This document shows, in pieces, positions 8,739 to 16,932 of a stretch of 64,000 nt of DNA. Both the position numbers and the translations under genes were made by a program. Origin of the DNA: Micrococcaceae bacterium Sec5.8 (GTDB lineage: Bacteria > Actinomycetota > Actinomycetes > Actinomycetales > Micrococcaceae); assembly GCA_039636775.1 (NCBI GenBank), contig CP143429.1:3534001-3598000 (forward strand), given 5' to 3'. Numbering within the stretch: position 1 is the stretch's first letter; each line of letters opens with the position of its first letter. The notes beneath the pieces were generated by a model. The model saw only the letters and a list, made by a program, of their open reading frames with translations, did no database searches and was not told the origin of the DNA.

Positions 8739-9608
8739 ATGGCGATTTATGTTGACCCGCCGCTGTGGCCGGCGCACGGAACGCACTTCTCGCACCTCGT
8801 CTCGGACACCTCGCTGGAAGAACTGCACGCTTTCGCGGCGGCCTCCGGCATTCCGGAACGGGCCTTCGACGGCGACCACTACGACGTCGCTGAGGCCAGG
8901 TACCACGCCTTGATTGCGGCCGGCGCTGTCCCCGTGGAGGGCCGGATTCTGGTCCGGAAGCTCATTGCCAGCGGGCTGCGGATCCCGGCCCGACGGCGCA
9001 GCAGCTCCCTCAAGCTCCCGCTGCTGACCCGCTGGAACAACGTTCTGCCGGGCCACGACTCCCTCTTCCTGGACCTGCTGGACCGCTGGGGCGAGGAGCA
9101 CCGGAAGTACCACGGCCGCACCCACCTTCTGGCGGTCCTTGAGGCCCTTGATCTTCTCGCCGGTCCGGCCGGACCGCCGCGGACGGTGCTGCTGGCCGCG
9201 TGGTTCCACGACGCCGTGTACCGCGGCATCGCGGGCCAGGACGAGGAAGAATCTGCCCGGCTCGCCGAGGAGGGGCTGTCCCGGGCCGGCCTTCCCCCGG
9301 CCGACGTCGACGACGTGGCCCGCCTCGTGCGGATGACGGCGGACCACCAGCCGGAATCCGGGGACCGCGACGCTGCCCTGCTCAGCGACGCCGACCTGTC
9401 CGTGCTGGGCGGGGAACCGGCGGCCTACGCAAGGTATCTGGCCGCCGTCCGGCAGGATTTCTGGCATATCGGCGATGGCGACTTCGCCGCCGGACGCGCC
9501 GCCGTCGTCCGCCAGCTCCTGGAACTGGACCCGCTGTTCCACACCCAGCGGGGCCGGGAACTGTGGCTGGAGGCGGCGCGGCGGAACCTGCAGTCCGAGC
9601 TCGGATGA
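8739..9608 (+). CDS. DUF4031 plus HD-domain hydrolase fusion protein
   Basis: A 289-residue protein with two parts. Residues 1-85 match the short DUF4031 family (IYVDPPLWPAHG… SHLVSD). Residues about 90-285 form a predicted metal-dependent HD hydrolase (H..., AWFHDAVY, SDADLSVLGG), with the His-Asp pair in WFHDA and a later Asp. DUF4031 is often a stand-alone protein, so the fusion suggests the two act on one substrate. It starts 25 bp after the AI-2E gene on the same strand. The reaction is unknown; phosphohydrolase activity is inferred from the HD motif. Confidence 0.8.
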   Translation: MAIYVDPPLWPAHGTHFSHLVSDTSLEELHAFAAASGIPERAFDGDHYDVAEARYHALIAAGAVPVEGRILVRKLIASGLRIPARRRSSSLKLPLLTRWNNVLPGHDSLFLDLLDRWGEEHRKYHGRTHLLAVLEALDLLAGPAGPPRTVLLAAWFHDAVYRGIAGQDEEESARLAEEGLSRAGLPPADVDDVARLVRMTADHQPESGDRDAALLSDADLSVLGGEPAAYARYLAAVRQDFWHIGDGDFAAGRAAVVRQLLELDPLFHTQRGRELWLEAARRNLQSELG

Positions 9609-9630
9609 GCGGAGTGCTCCGCCTAAGTGC

Positions 9631-10143
9631 TCAGTCGCTCCGGCGCAGGTGTTCGGCAAGCCGGTCGAAGGACTCACGCCAGCCGACGCCGTGACTGTCG
9701 CGGCTATCGATCGTGTCGAAGGGACCCTGGAAGAAAGTCATCCGGGTGCCGTCGTCGATCTCCTCCAGCTCGAAGGTGACCTCGGTCTCGAAGCCGCGGG
9801 TCCCGTCCGGTTTGTCCCAGGCGTGGGTGAAGACCAAGAGGTGGGGCGGTTCGATGTCCGTGTGGACTCCGCCCCACCACAGCTCCTCGCCGGTGCGGTC
9901 CTGGACCATGCAGGCGCGGTAGAGGCCGCCGATCTCCGGATCCGCATCGATGCTTCCGCGGGGAGTGTGGAATCCGCGCGGCCCCCACCAGGCCGGGGCC
10001 TGGTCCGGGTCCGTGAGGGCGGACCACACCCGGGCGATGGGGGCCTGGAATTCACGCGTGACCACCAGTATGAGGTCCTCCGGCGGAGCGGGCAATTTCC
10101 CCGGTCCGGCCTGGGCTGGATTTTCCGTGACGGGCTCAGACAT
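9631..10143 (-). CDS. SRPBCC/AHSA1 (START-like) domain protein
   Basis: A 170-residue protein with the helix-grip AHSA1 fold: TREFQAPIARVWSALTDPDQAPAWWGP near the start and HGVGWRESFDRLAEHL at the end are typical of the Activator-of-Hsp90-homology-like family. It has a hydrophobic ligand pocket but no known enzymatic residues. A strong GAGGAGG site precedes ATG 10143. Such genes often sit with ArsR regulators, but none is present here. The function is unknown. Confidence 0.85.
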   Translation of the reverse strand: MSEPVTENPAQAGPGKLPAPPEDLILVVTREFQAPIARVWSALTDPDQAPAWWGPRGFHTPRGSIDADPEIGGLYRACMVQDRTGEELWWGGVHTDIEPPHLLVFTHAWDKPDGTRGFETEVTFELEEIDDGTRMTFFQGPFDTIDSRDSHGVGWRESFDRLAEHLRRSD

Positions 10144-10168
10144 GGCTGGATTCCTCCTCTAAGAAGGG

Positions 10169-10582
10169 TTAGCGGTAGGCCTTGCTGTAGGTAGTGATAA
10201 ACGGCCTGTCGCTCGGGACGATCTGTTTGCCGAGCGGCATGAGCGAGACCGGAATGAGCTTGAGGTTGGCGATGGCCAACGGGATACCCACAATGGTGAT
10301 TGCCATCGCGAAGGCGGTGACCACGTGGCCGATCGCGATCCAGATGCCGGCCACAAGCAGCCAGATGACGTTCCCCAGCAGGGAGAACACCCCCGTGCTG
10401 CCCGGACGGTCCACCACGGTGCGGCCGAAGGGCCACAGGGCGTAGTTGGCAATCCGGAACGATGCCAGTCCCCACGGGATGGTGACGATGAGCAAGCAGC
10501 AGATGATGCCAGCTGCGAAATACCCGATCGCCAACCAAAGGCCGCCAAAGAGCAGCCAGATGAGGTTAAGCAGTGTCTTCAT
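10169..10582 (-). CDS. yccF: YccF domain membrane protein
   Basis: A 137-residue inner-membrane protein with two copies of the YccF domain. Each begins with a long hydrophobic helix (NLIWLLFGGLWLAIGYF near residue 6; GNVIWLLVAGIWIAIGHV near 70) followed by a short loop containing TIPWG or TIVGIPLA. The family is widespread and has no established function. It may be co-transcribed with the SRPBCC gene 25 bp downstream. Confidence 0.9.
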   Translation of the reverse strand: MKTLLNLIWLLFGGLWLAIGYFAAGIICCLLIVTIPWGLASFRIANYALWPFGRTVVDRPGSTGVFSLLGNVIWLLVAGIWIAIGHVVTAFAMAITIVGIPLAIANLKLIPVSLMPLGKQIVPSDRPFITTYSKAYR

Positions 10583-10714
10583 GGCTCCATTGTCCCCCGC
10601 CGGAGACCGATCCGGCCTAGGGGTTCACCCTGAAGAATTCCTGAAAAATGTCCTGTGACGCGGACCGGCGGCGGAGAGCTTTGCGAACACGGGCGCGGGC
10701 ATGATACTTGGACC

Positions 10715-10810
10715 ATGCCCGCTCTCCCGAAGCTCGCCCTGATGATCGTCCGCGTCCCCGTGGGCGCCGTCACCGCGTTCCCCCTGCGCCGCCCGCGCGT
10801 CAGCCACTGA
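10715..10810 (+). CDS. Possible small protein (31 aa)
   Basis: A short ATG-to-TGA frame encoding a basic 31-residue peptide (MPALPKLALMIVRVPVGA at its start) lies just before the membrane-protein gene at 10832. It has no clear ribosome site and could be chance. It is listed because of its position and amphipathic hydrophobic/basic composition. Confidence 0.25.
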   Translation: MPALPKLALMIVRVPVGAVTAFPLRRPRVSH

Positions 10811-10831
10811 CGCCGCGGCCCGCACACGCAG

Positions 10832-11227
10832 ATGGCATCCGTCGGGGACCTGCTCGGCCCCATTCTCGAAGTCATGACGTGGGTGGGTTTCGTCCTCGGC
10901 CTGCCGCTGCTGGCGTGGGGCTGGATCGCCCGGCGGCGCCGGTGCGAGTGGACCCGGACCACCGGCACAGTGATCAGCGCCGGCGGGTTCACCGGTTACA
11001 GCTGGACTGACCACCACGACGCCGACCACCGGTCGCTGCTGCCGGCCGCCGAGTCGGGCGGGCTGGTGGTAGGGACCGACGTCGACCTCTTCTACGACGT
11101 ATGCCATCCGTCCCGCTGGGGGCGGACCCGGCCCAAGCACGACAACGCCGCCTGGACCCTGGGGTGGGTCCTCGCCGGTGTGGGCATCCTGTCCACGGTA
11201 GGCGGGTTCGTGCTGCTGCTTTTCTAG
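10832..11227 (+). CDS. Small membrane protein, DUF3592-like
   Basis: A 131-residue protein with a transmembrane helix at each end (about residues 13-33 and 110-130) and a soluble middle rich in His and Asp. The arrangement of GTVISAGG…YSWTDHHDADH…FYDVCHPSRWG… resembles DUF3592-type proteins, in which an extracytoplasmic beta domain is held between two helices. No function is known. The ribosome site is weak, so the start is uncertain. Confidence 0.6.
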   Translation: MASVGDLLGPILEVMTWVGFVLGLPLLAWGWIARRRRCEWTRTTGTVISAGGFTGYSWTDHHDADHRSLLPAAESGGLVVGTDVDLFYDVCHPSRWGRTRPKHDNAAWTLGWVLAGVGILSTVGGFVLLLF

Positions 11228-11247
11228 GATCGCCCGGGCCTGCGGCG

Positions 11248-11715
11248 TCAGGCCCGCGCTGAAGCCGGCGCCCAGCCGACCGCGGGAGCGATGTCCCGGA
11301 CGACCGTGCCCATCAGCTTGTCGTTGAAGTCCACACCGAGTTGGTTGGGGACGGTGAGCAGCAAAAGTGTCGGCGGACCGGACGGCGGCGTCGGCAGCCA
11401 GTTCCCGGCTATGGCATCAGCTTCGCCAACATGGCTCCAGCCAAACCGGGCCACCATCCCGTCGATCACGCAGACCTGGTCGCGTTTCTCGCGCAGGGCG
11501 CTGAGGCCGAAATACCGCCGGTCCCCGTCGTCGACCGTTGGCAGGACGCTGCGGCCGACAGAAACGCGCGGCTGGTGCTGATGCCCGGCGTCCGTCCCAA
11601 GGCGTCGGTCCTGTCTCAATGCCATCATCGGCGTCGTCATGGCTACTTCTGCTGAGGCTGCGGCCGAGTGCCTCCACGCCGCCCGGAGTTGCTCAAAGTT
11701 CCGGTGGCTGAGCAT
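11248..11715 (-). CDS. Hypothetical protein downstream of CorC-like gene
   Basis: Up to 155 residues, or about 130 if the start is ATG 11640 (MTTPMMALRQD). No family was recognised. The C-terminal half (VDDGDRRYFGLSALREKRDQ onward, then LLLLTVPNQLGVDFNDKL) has coding-like composition and no transmembrane segment. The upstream start would overlap the CorC/HlyC gene by 23 bp. Same strand and tight spacing suggest co-transcription with it. No good ribosome site decides between the starts. Confidence 0.5.
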   Translation of the reverse strand: MLSHRNFEQLRAAWRHSAAASAEVAMTTPMMALRQDRRLGTDAGHQHQPRVSVGRSVLPTVDDGDRRYFGLSALREKRDQVCVIDGMVARFGWSHVGEADAIAGNWLPTPPSGPPTLLLLTVPNQLGVDFNDKLMGTVVRDIAPAVGWAPASARA

Positions 11716-12994
11716 TCACGGGCGTCACCCGAACCCGTGTAGTGCGCAGACCGTCCATCGCGACCACAGTCAACAGGTGCCCCGGCACCTCCACCCGGTC
11801 CCCCGTATGGGGCAGGCGGCCGAGGCGGTCCATGACAAATCCGGCGACTGTCTCATAATGTCCCTCCGGCAGCACGATTCCGGTCGCTGACTCAAACTCC
11901 TGCAGAATCAGGCCGCCGTCGACGTCGGTAGATCCATTGACCACGCTGACGCGATCCTCGTGGTCGGCCCCGGTGTCGTACTCATCGTAGATTTCGCCCA
12001 CCAGTTCCTCGACCAGATCTTCCAAGGTGACGATGCCATCCGTGCCCCCATATTCATCAACCACCAGCGCTATGTGATGACCCTCTCGGCGCATTCTCGC
12101 CAGCGAAGGCAGCACCCTGTTCGTTCCCGGCAGCGGGAGAATCTCACGAACAATTTCCTTCACCGTTCCTTCGTGATGCTCCTCGCCCTGGGGCATCAGA
12201 TCACGAATGTGGATATAACCGAGGACGTCATCCGCGGTCCGGCCAATCACGGGATAGCGCGAGAACGGACCGTCCCTGACCATGCTGCGTGCAGTCGCAA
12301 TACTCACGTCGCCACTGATGAAAATAACCTCCGGGCGAGGACGCATGACTTCCTGCAGGGAACGGTCCGCGGCCCCGAACACATCAGTCAGGATGCTTCG
12401 ACTATCTTCTTCCAGCATGTCGCTCTCCGCTATCATGTCCCAAAGTTCCTCAGAGCTGACACTGTCCTGGCTGGCGTGGGGATCCCCGCCCAAGAGCTTC
12501 ACCAACGCATCGGTTGAAGCAGACAACATCCAGATGACCGGCCGCATAACTTGCGAAAAGATGATCAGCGGAGGGGCCAGAACCTTTGTGAAGCCAACCG
12601 CACTCTGCATCGCCAACCTTTTCGGGACCAGCTCACCCAGCACCAGGGACAGGTATGCCACCAGCAACGTCATCCCTATAAAGGACACCGGCTCTGCCGC
12701 GACGCCCAACCCCAACCTTTCCAGGAGCGGTTCTATATCGGGTGCAATCGTGGAAGCACCGTAGGCGGCCGAGAAAAAGCCAGAAAGCGTCACCCCAATC
12801 TGGACAGCCGAGAGGAATCGATTGGGGCTCCGGGCCAAAGCGGCAGTCCTTGCACCGCCCTTCCCACCCTTCTCTATCTGACGCACCTGGCTCTCGCGAA
12901 GGGACACCAACGCCATCTCCGTGCCAGCGAATACCCCGCCCAACAACACAAAAAAGAGAACCAACAAAAAATTGACCAAGGTGCCGCTGTCCAT
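11693..12994 (-). CDS. CNNM/CorC/HlyC family transporter with CBS pair
   Basis: A 433-residue membrane protein. It has an N-terminal CNNM/DUF21 domain of about four helices (residues 1-190), a CBS pair (about 205-330, including GGTDGIVTLEDLVEELVGE) and a C-terminal CorC/HlyC domain (about 345-425). Characterised relatives export Mg2+ or Co2+, with ATP/Mg sensing by the CBS pair. The family's LGELVPKRLA motif in the membrane domain is intact. It is divergent from terC across a 347-bp region. Confidence 0.92.
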   Translation of the reverse strand: MDSGTLVNFLLVLFFVLLGGVFAGTEMALVSLRESQVRQIEKGGKGGARTAALARSPNRFLSAVQIGVTLSGFFSAAYGASTIAPDIEPLLERLGLGVAAEPVSFIGMTLLVAYLSLVLGELVPKRLAMQSAVGFTKVLAPPLIIFSQVMRPVIWMLSASTDALVKLLGGDPHASQDSVSSEELWDMIAESDMLEEDSRSILTDVFGAADRSLQEVMRPRPEVIFISGDVSIATARSMVRDGPFSRYPVIGRTADDVLGYIHIRDLMPQGEEHHEGTVKEIVREILPLPGTNRVLPSLARMRREGHHIALVVDEYGGTDGIVTLEDLVEELVGEIYDEYDTGADHEDRVSVVNGSTDVDGGLILQEFESATGIVLPEGHYETVAGFVMDRLGRLPHTGDRVEVPGHLLTVVAMDGLRTTRVRVTPVNAQPPEL

Positions 12995-13213
12995 GAACTG
13001 ACCATACCGACACCACGTTTAGCTGGCAGCCAGACTGGCGTGGCGGAGCCGGCGGACTTCAACGCCACGCTAAAAAGTCCTACTCACAGCCTCCACCGCT
13101 TCATGGGCCAAATGCATCCGCGGTATTTCCCTAACAGTCCCGACGCCGGGCGAGTCCGGTCGCTGGGGTGACCAGCGGCCATTGTCGGAACGGGTGAAAT
13201 GTGTTGCACTTGT
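12995..13213. other. Intergenic part upstream of the riboswitch
   Basis: This is the left part of the 347-bp gap between corC-like and terC. It must hold the divergent promoters of both genes. I see no convincing gene; short frames here lack ribosome sites and coding composition. Confidence 0.5.
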
Positions 13214-13311
13214 ACTGGAGGGGAGTATCCCCTAAATGTTCCGTCGTCAGTACGGCCGACCCTGAGCGGCCCGGCGGGACAGGTCCCCCGGGACCGGGAA
13301 AGACCTCCAGT
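13214..13311 (+). ncRNA. yybP-ykoY manganese riboswitch
   Basis: The region is bounded by a perfect 8-bp P1 helix, ACTGGAGG (13214-13221) with CCTCCAGT (13304-13311). Just inside P1 is the conserved loop sequence GGGGAGTA (13220-13227). On the 3' side GGGAAAGACC precedes the closing helix; both are hallmarks of the yybP-ykoY Mn2+ aptamer, including its GC-rich actinobacterial form. It ends 30 nt before the terC start, the classic target gene. Binding of Mn2+ would be expected to turn the gene on. Confidence 0.85.
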
Positions 13312-13341
13312 TGGGTTGAACTGACTGGAAGCGGATTCCTG

Positions 13342-14445
13342 ATGAATGTTCCTTTTTGGGCCTGGTTGGCCGTTGTTGCTTTTATTGTTTTGATGCTGGC
13401 CGTGGACCTGTTCGCGCACCGTAGGGCGCACGTGATCCGTGTCCGTGAGGCGGCCTTATGGTCAGCTGTCTGGGTTGCCTTCGGAGTAGGTTTCGGGGCC
13501 CTGATCTGGCAGATCTACGGCGCGGAGTTTGGCCAGCAATACTTCGCCGGATACCTGATCGAGAAATCCCTGGCCGTGGACAACGTGTTCATCTGGGCGA
13601 TCATCTTCACGTACTTCGCAGTGCCCCGCGAATACCAGCACCGGGTGTTGTTCTTCGGCGTCCTGGGCGCCCTGGTCTTCCGTGGCGTCTTCATCGCGGC
13701 GGGCGCCGTCATCATCGCCAGCGCCGAGTGGGTGCTGTACATCTTCGCGGCGTTCCTGCTTCTCACCGGCTACCGGATGATCCGCCACCGCAACGACATG
13801 CTTGACCCGGAAAAGTCCCGGGCCCTGAAACTCTTCCGCCGGCACGTGCCCATGACGGATGACTTCCACGGCCAGCGTTTCCTGATCCGCAGGAACGGCG
13901 TCCTGCTGGCCACCCCGCTGCTTGCGGTGCTGGTCCTCATCGAGGTCACCGACATCATCTTCGCCGTGGACTCCATCCCCGCGATCTTCGCCGTCACCGA
14001 CGAAGTGTTCCTGGTCTTCACCGCCAACGCCTTCGCCATCCTGGGCCTCCGTGCCATGTACTTCCTGCTCGCTGACATGATCCACCGCTTCATCTACCTC
14101 AAGATCGGACTCGCGCTCGTCCTGATCTGGGTCGGCATCAAAATGCTCCTCAAAATCGACATCTACTACATCCCCACACCGATCTCCCTGGGAGTCATCG
14201 CCGCCATACTCGGTGTGTCAATCGGCGTAAGTCTTTGGGCCACCCGCGGCCAGGAACGCAGGGCGCCCGGGGCGCCGGTCAGCCCTCCGTTCGGAACCGC
14301 AACACCCGCGGAAATCGCGGCCCTGGAACCACTATGGGGCCAACCCCGCGGCACGAAAGCCTCGTCAACACGCGAACCGGGCGACGCCGGGAAATCCGGT
14401 GCGGACCCGCACTCACCTGCAAAGGGTGACGCACGTGAAAAATGA
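13342..14445 (+). CDS. TerC family membrane protein (probable Mn2+ exporter)
   Basis: A 367-residue polytopic protein with about eight to nine helices. It has the TerC motifs EKSLAVDNVFIWAIIF (near residue 74) and LIEVTDIIFAVDSIPAIFAVT (near 197), whose acidic residues are thought to bind metal. The frame is open upstream to 13201, but that part is the riboswitch. ATG 13342 follows GGAAG and begins at the first helix. The C-terminal 55 residues are a hydrophilic tail not typical of the core family. The riboswitch argues for manganese efflux rather than tellurite resistance. Confidence 0.9.
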   Translation: MNVPFWAWLAVVAFIVLMLAVDLFAHRRAHVIRVREAALWSAVWVAFGVGFGALIWQIYGAEFGQQYFAGYLIEKSLAVDNVFIWAIIFTYFAVPREYQHRVLFFGVLGALVFRGVFIAAGAVIIASAEWVLYIFAAFLLLTGYRMIRHRNDMLDPEKSRALKLFRRHVPMTDDFHGQRFLIRRNGVLLATPLLAVLVLIEVTDIIFAVDSIPAIFAVTDEVFLVFTANAFAILGLRAMYFLLADMIHRFIYLKIGLALVLIWVGIKMLLKIDIYYIPTPISLGVIAAILGVSIGVSLWATRGQERRAPGAPVSPPFGTATPAEIAALEPLWGQPRGTKASSTREPGDAGKSGADPHSPAKGDAREK

Positions 14446-14576
14446 ACCATTCCGCCGGTGGCGGCACTGATACTTGACGGGGCAGGGGCCCCTGCAACTG
14501 CGCGGCGCGGCGCAAAAACCAAGGCGCACCATGTAAGGGCCGGCACCGGACGGTGCGACCCATTCCCGCGGCCGGG

Positions 14577-15188
14577 TCAGGGCCGGGGAGCGGTGGATTT
14601 TGCTGCGTGTACAAAGTCCCGAACCCTGGCCAGGTCCTTCACGCCCCGGGAGGACTCGACACCGGAGGAGACATCCACACCCCACGCGCCGGCCTGCGCG
14701 GCGGCGCCGGAAACGTTGGCGGGATCCAGGCCGCCGGCCAGCAGCCACTTGCGTCCGGTGAGTCCCTTTGCGCGGACCGAGGCGTAGTCCCAGGCCTCGC
14801 CGGAGCCGGGGACGGCGGCATCGATCAGGAGCAGGTCCTCGCCCCAGTCGGTGAACGCCGCGGGGGCGGCGGACATGGTGACGGCGCGGATCAGCTTGAG
14901 CCCGGCGTCGTGCACGGCCCGCACGTCCTCCGGGGTGCGGACGCCGTGGAGCTGGACCCAGTCCAGCCCGGCGTCGCGGGCCAGCGCGACGGCGTCGGCC
15001 GCGGCTTCGTGCCGGAAGACGCCGACCGCCAGGAGTCCGGCCGGGACGTGCGCCCGCAATGCCCGGGCCCGCGCTGGGGTCACCTCGCGGGCGCTGCCGG
15101 TCAGGACGAAGCCGACGGCGTCCGCCCCCGCCTCCGCGGCGGCCAGGACCGACTCGGGGGTGCTGAGCCCGCATACTTTGACGAACAT
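14577..15188 (-). CDS. trpF: Phosphoribosylanthranilate isomerase
   Basis: A 203-residue TIM barrel catalysing the Amadori rearrangement of N-(5-phosphoribosyl)anthranilate in tryptophan synthesis. Its VKVCGL start carries the catalytic Cys. LAGGLDPANV and GVDVSSGVESSRGVKD are the phosphate-binding end motifs. The general-acid Asp is in LLIDAAV. AAGGAG precedes ATG 15188. It stands alone rather than in a trp operon; its strand neighbours are unrelated. Confidence 0.95.
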   Translation of the reverse strand: MFVKVCGLSTPESVLAAAEAGADAVGFVLTGSAREVTPARARALRAHVPAGLLAVGVFRHEAAADAVALARDAGLDWVQLHGVRTPEDVRAVHDAGLKLIRAVTMSAAPAAFTDWGEDLLLIDAAVPGSGEAWDYASVRAKGLTGRKWLLAGGLDPANVSGAAAQAGAWGVDVSSGVESSRGVKDLARVRDFVHAAKSTAPRP

Positions 15189-15325
15189 TCGGCTCCTTCT
15201 GCTGTGATGCCTGACTCCGACGTTAGCAAGCCCGTGACCTCCTGGCGCACCCGGCTCCGGTATGACGTTTCCGGCAGATGAGACCGCCCGGAATCTGCCG
15301 GCGGCCTGGCCGATAGGGTTGAGCC

Positions 15326-15937
15326 ATGGACATCATCCGCTATGCCGAGCTGAAAGCCCACCCCTGGCGCAAAGGCGGCGGGGTGACCCGAGAAGTGGCC
15401 CGCCATTCCTCGGCCACCCAGGACCGCGGGGACAGCCAGGACGGCGCCGGATCATCGGACGGCTGGGACTGGCGGGTGAGCATCGCCGACGTGTCCAAGG
15501 CCGGTGAATTCTCGGCATTCCCCGGCATGGACCGCGTCCTCACTGTGGTGGAGGGCGAGCTGCTGCTGTTGAGCGTTGACGGCGCCGAGCACCCACTCGA
15601 GAAGTACCGGCCGTTCCGGTTCTCCGGCGATGCCGCCGCGGCCGGGGCGCTGCCCACGGGCGACATCCGCGACCTGAACGTCATCACCCGCCGCGGCACC
15701 TTCAAGGGCTACACCTCCATCATCGAGCTCTCGAAAAAGCGGGCGCATCCGGTGTTCGCGGGCCAGCTCGGCATCCTGCTGCAGGGCCAGGCCGCGGTGG
15801 CGCCCGGGCGAACGGCCGGTGCCGCACCAACGACCCTGGAACGCTACGACGCCGTCATCGGTTCGGACACGGCCTCCCCCGAAATCCTGGGCCGCGGCTT
15901 CCTGGCAGTCGTATCGATCGACGCCGTCGCGAACTAA
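15326..15937 (+). CDS. hutD: HutD family protein
   Basis: A 203-residue bicupin-like protein of the HutD family, found with histidine utilisation genes in proteobacteria and as a stand-alone gene in actinobacteria. Typical pieces are PWRKGGGVTRE near residue 13, WRVSIADVSKAGEFSAFPGM and a late DLNVITRRG. HutD is thought to limit or sense a Hut pathway metabolite such as N-formylglutamate. No hut genes are nearby. Confidence 0.88.
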   Translation: MDIIRYAELKAHPWRKGGGVTREVARHSSATQDRGDSQDGAGSSDGWDWRVSIADVSKAGEFSAFPGMDRVLTVVEGELLLLSVDGAEHPLEKYRPFRFSGDAAAAGALPTGDIRDLNVITRRGTFKGYTSIIELSKKRAHPVFAGQLGILLQGQAAVAPGRTAGAAPTTLERYDAVIGSDTASPEILGRGFLAVVSIDAVAN

Positions 15938-16059
15938 GGTCCCCGAAGTTCACCTGTCCGCAGTGGCGTTGCTAGGCTAGAATGAAGGCCGCCTTCTCCG
16001 CGGCCTCCGGACGACGGATCAGTACCCGGCACGCGACAAGACTGGCCACAGGAGCATTC

Positions 16060-16383
16060 ATGTCGTGGTTGATTCTCATCTTGTCCGGCTCACTCGAAGC
16101 CGTGTGGGCCGCAGCCCTGCACCGGACTTCCCAGGTCAGCGGCCGACGCCGGATCAAACCGGCCGCTATTTTCCTCGTGTCCGTTCTGGCGAGTACCGGC
16201 GGCCTCGCCATTGCCATGCAGTCCATCCCCACCGGCACCGCCTATGCCGTCTGGGTGGGCGTCGGCGTGGTGCTCACCTCCGCGTACGCGATGGCCACCA
16301 AAGTTGAGCCCGCGACCGCCGGCCGGATCCTGCTGCTCGGCGGAATCGTGGCCTGCGTGGCCGGCCTGAAGCTGGTGGCATGA
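16060..16383 (+). CDS. SMR family exporter subunit (Gdx/SugE-like), first of a pair
   Basis: A 107-residue four-helix protein. Glu at residue 13 (ILSGSLEAVWAAAL) is the essential proton/substrate carboxylate of SMR proteins. The Trp after it and GTAYAVWVGVG in helix 3 favour the Gdx (guanidinium exporter) branch over EmrE. ATG 16060 follows GGAG and begins at helix 1; a longer upstream start lacks a ribosome site. Its stop overlaps the second SMR gene, so the two probably form a heterodimer. Confidence 0.87.
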   Translation: MSWLILILSGSLEAVWAAALHRTSQVSGRRRIKPAAIFLVSVLASTGGLAIAMQSIPTGTAYAVWVGVGVVLTSAYAMATKVEPATAGRILLLGGIVACVAGLKLVA

Positions 16384-16778
16384 TGGCTGCCCGAGGTGCC
16401 CCCGCGAACACTCTGGCCTGGCTTATTCTGCTCGCCTCCGCCGTCTTGGAAGCAGTCTGGGCCACGGCGCTGGGCCTCTCCGACGGCTTCACTCAACCCG
16501 TGCCCACGCTCGTGTTCGCGGTGACCGCGTCGCTGAGCATGGCGGGTCTGGGCCTGGCCGTGAAGAGCATTCCCCTCGGCACCGCCTACGCCGTCTGGGT
16601 GGGAATCGGTGCGGCATTGACTGTCGGCTGGGCGATGGCGACCGGCGTCGAGCCTGCTAGCCCGCTGAAATTGTTGTTTATCGCCGGAGTTGTGGGCTGC
16701 GCGGCCGGACTGAAGCTGCTGCCGGCGACGCCGAAGGCGCCGGAGGCGCCCTTCCCGGGGGGATCTCCCCACGTTTGA
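16380..16778 (+). CDS. SMR family exporter subunit (Gdx/SugE-like), second of a pair
   Basis: A 132-residue SMR protein with essential Glu in ASAVLEAVWATAL, four helices and GTAYAVWVGIG in helix 3. ATG 16380 (or ATG 16383) overlaps the preceding stop, giving tight translational coupling. It differs from its partner in charged ends and has an extra tail of about 20 residues, as expected for a heterodimer with opposed topology. The likely cargo is guanidinium or a related cation (inferred). Confidence 0.87.
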   Translation: MMAARGAPANTLAWLILLASAVLEAVWATALGLSDGFTQPVPTLVFAVTASLSMAGLGLAVKSIPLGTAYAVWVGIGAALTVGWAMATGVEPASPLKLLFIAGVVGCAAGLKLLPATPKAPEAPFPGGSPHV

Positions 16779-16932
16779 GCCCGTACGACGGCGTGTGACG
16801 GCGGCGCACCGTGGGACCGGCTGCGCAACCATCCAAAGTTGAGGAAAAGCCGGCGCCGATGCCGGAATAGCCGCCGGCCCGCCGGGGTTCTTGGCTAGGA
16901 CGGCACTTCCGGCAGCAACTAGGAGACCCAGG

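Noticed and set aside
14482..14495. GCAGGGGCCCCTGC palindrome between terC and trpF as a terminator
   Set aside because: It has no loop-compatible centre and no T-run on either side; a chance GC palindrome is as likely.
15993..16059. Possible guanidine-II (mini-ykkC) riboswitch before the SMR pair
   Set aside because: One ACGA-containing small hairpin is present (CCGGACGACGG), but the second element reads ACGC and lacks the conserved purine and stem, so the two-hairpin pattern is not met.
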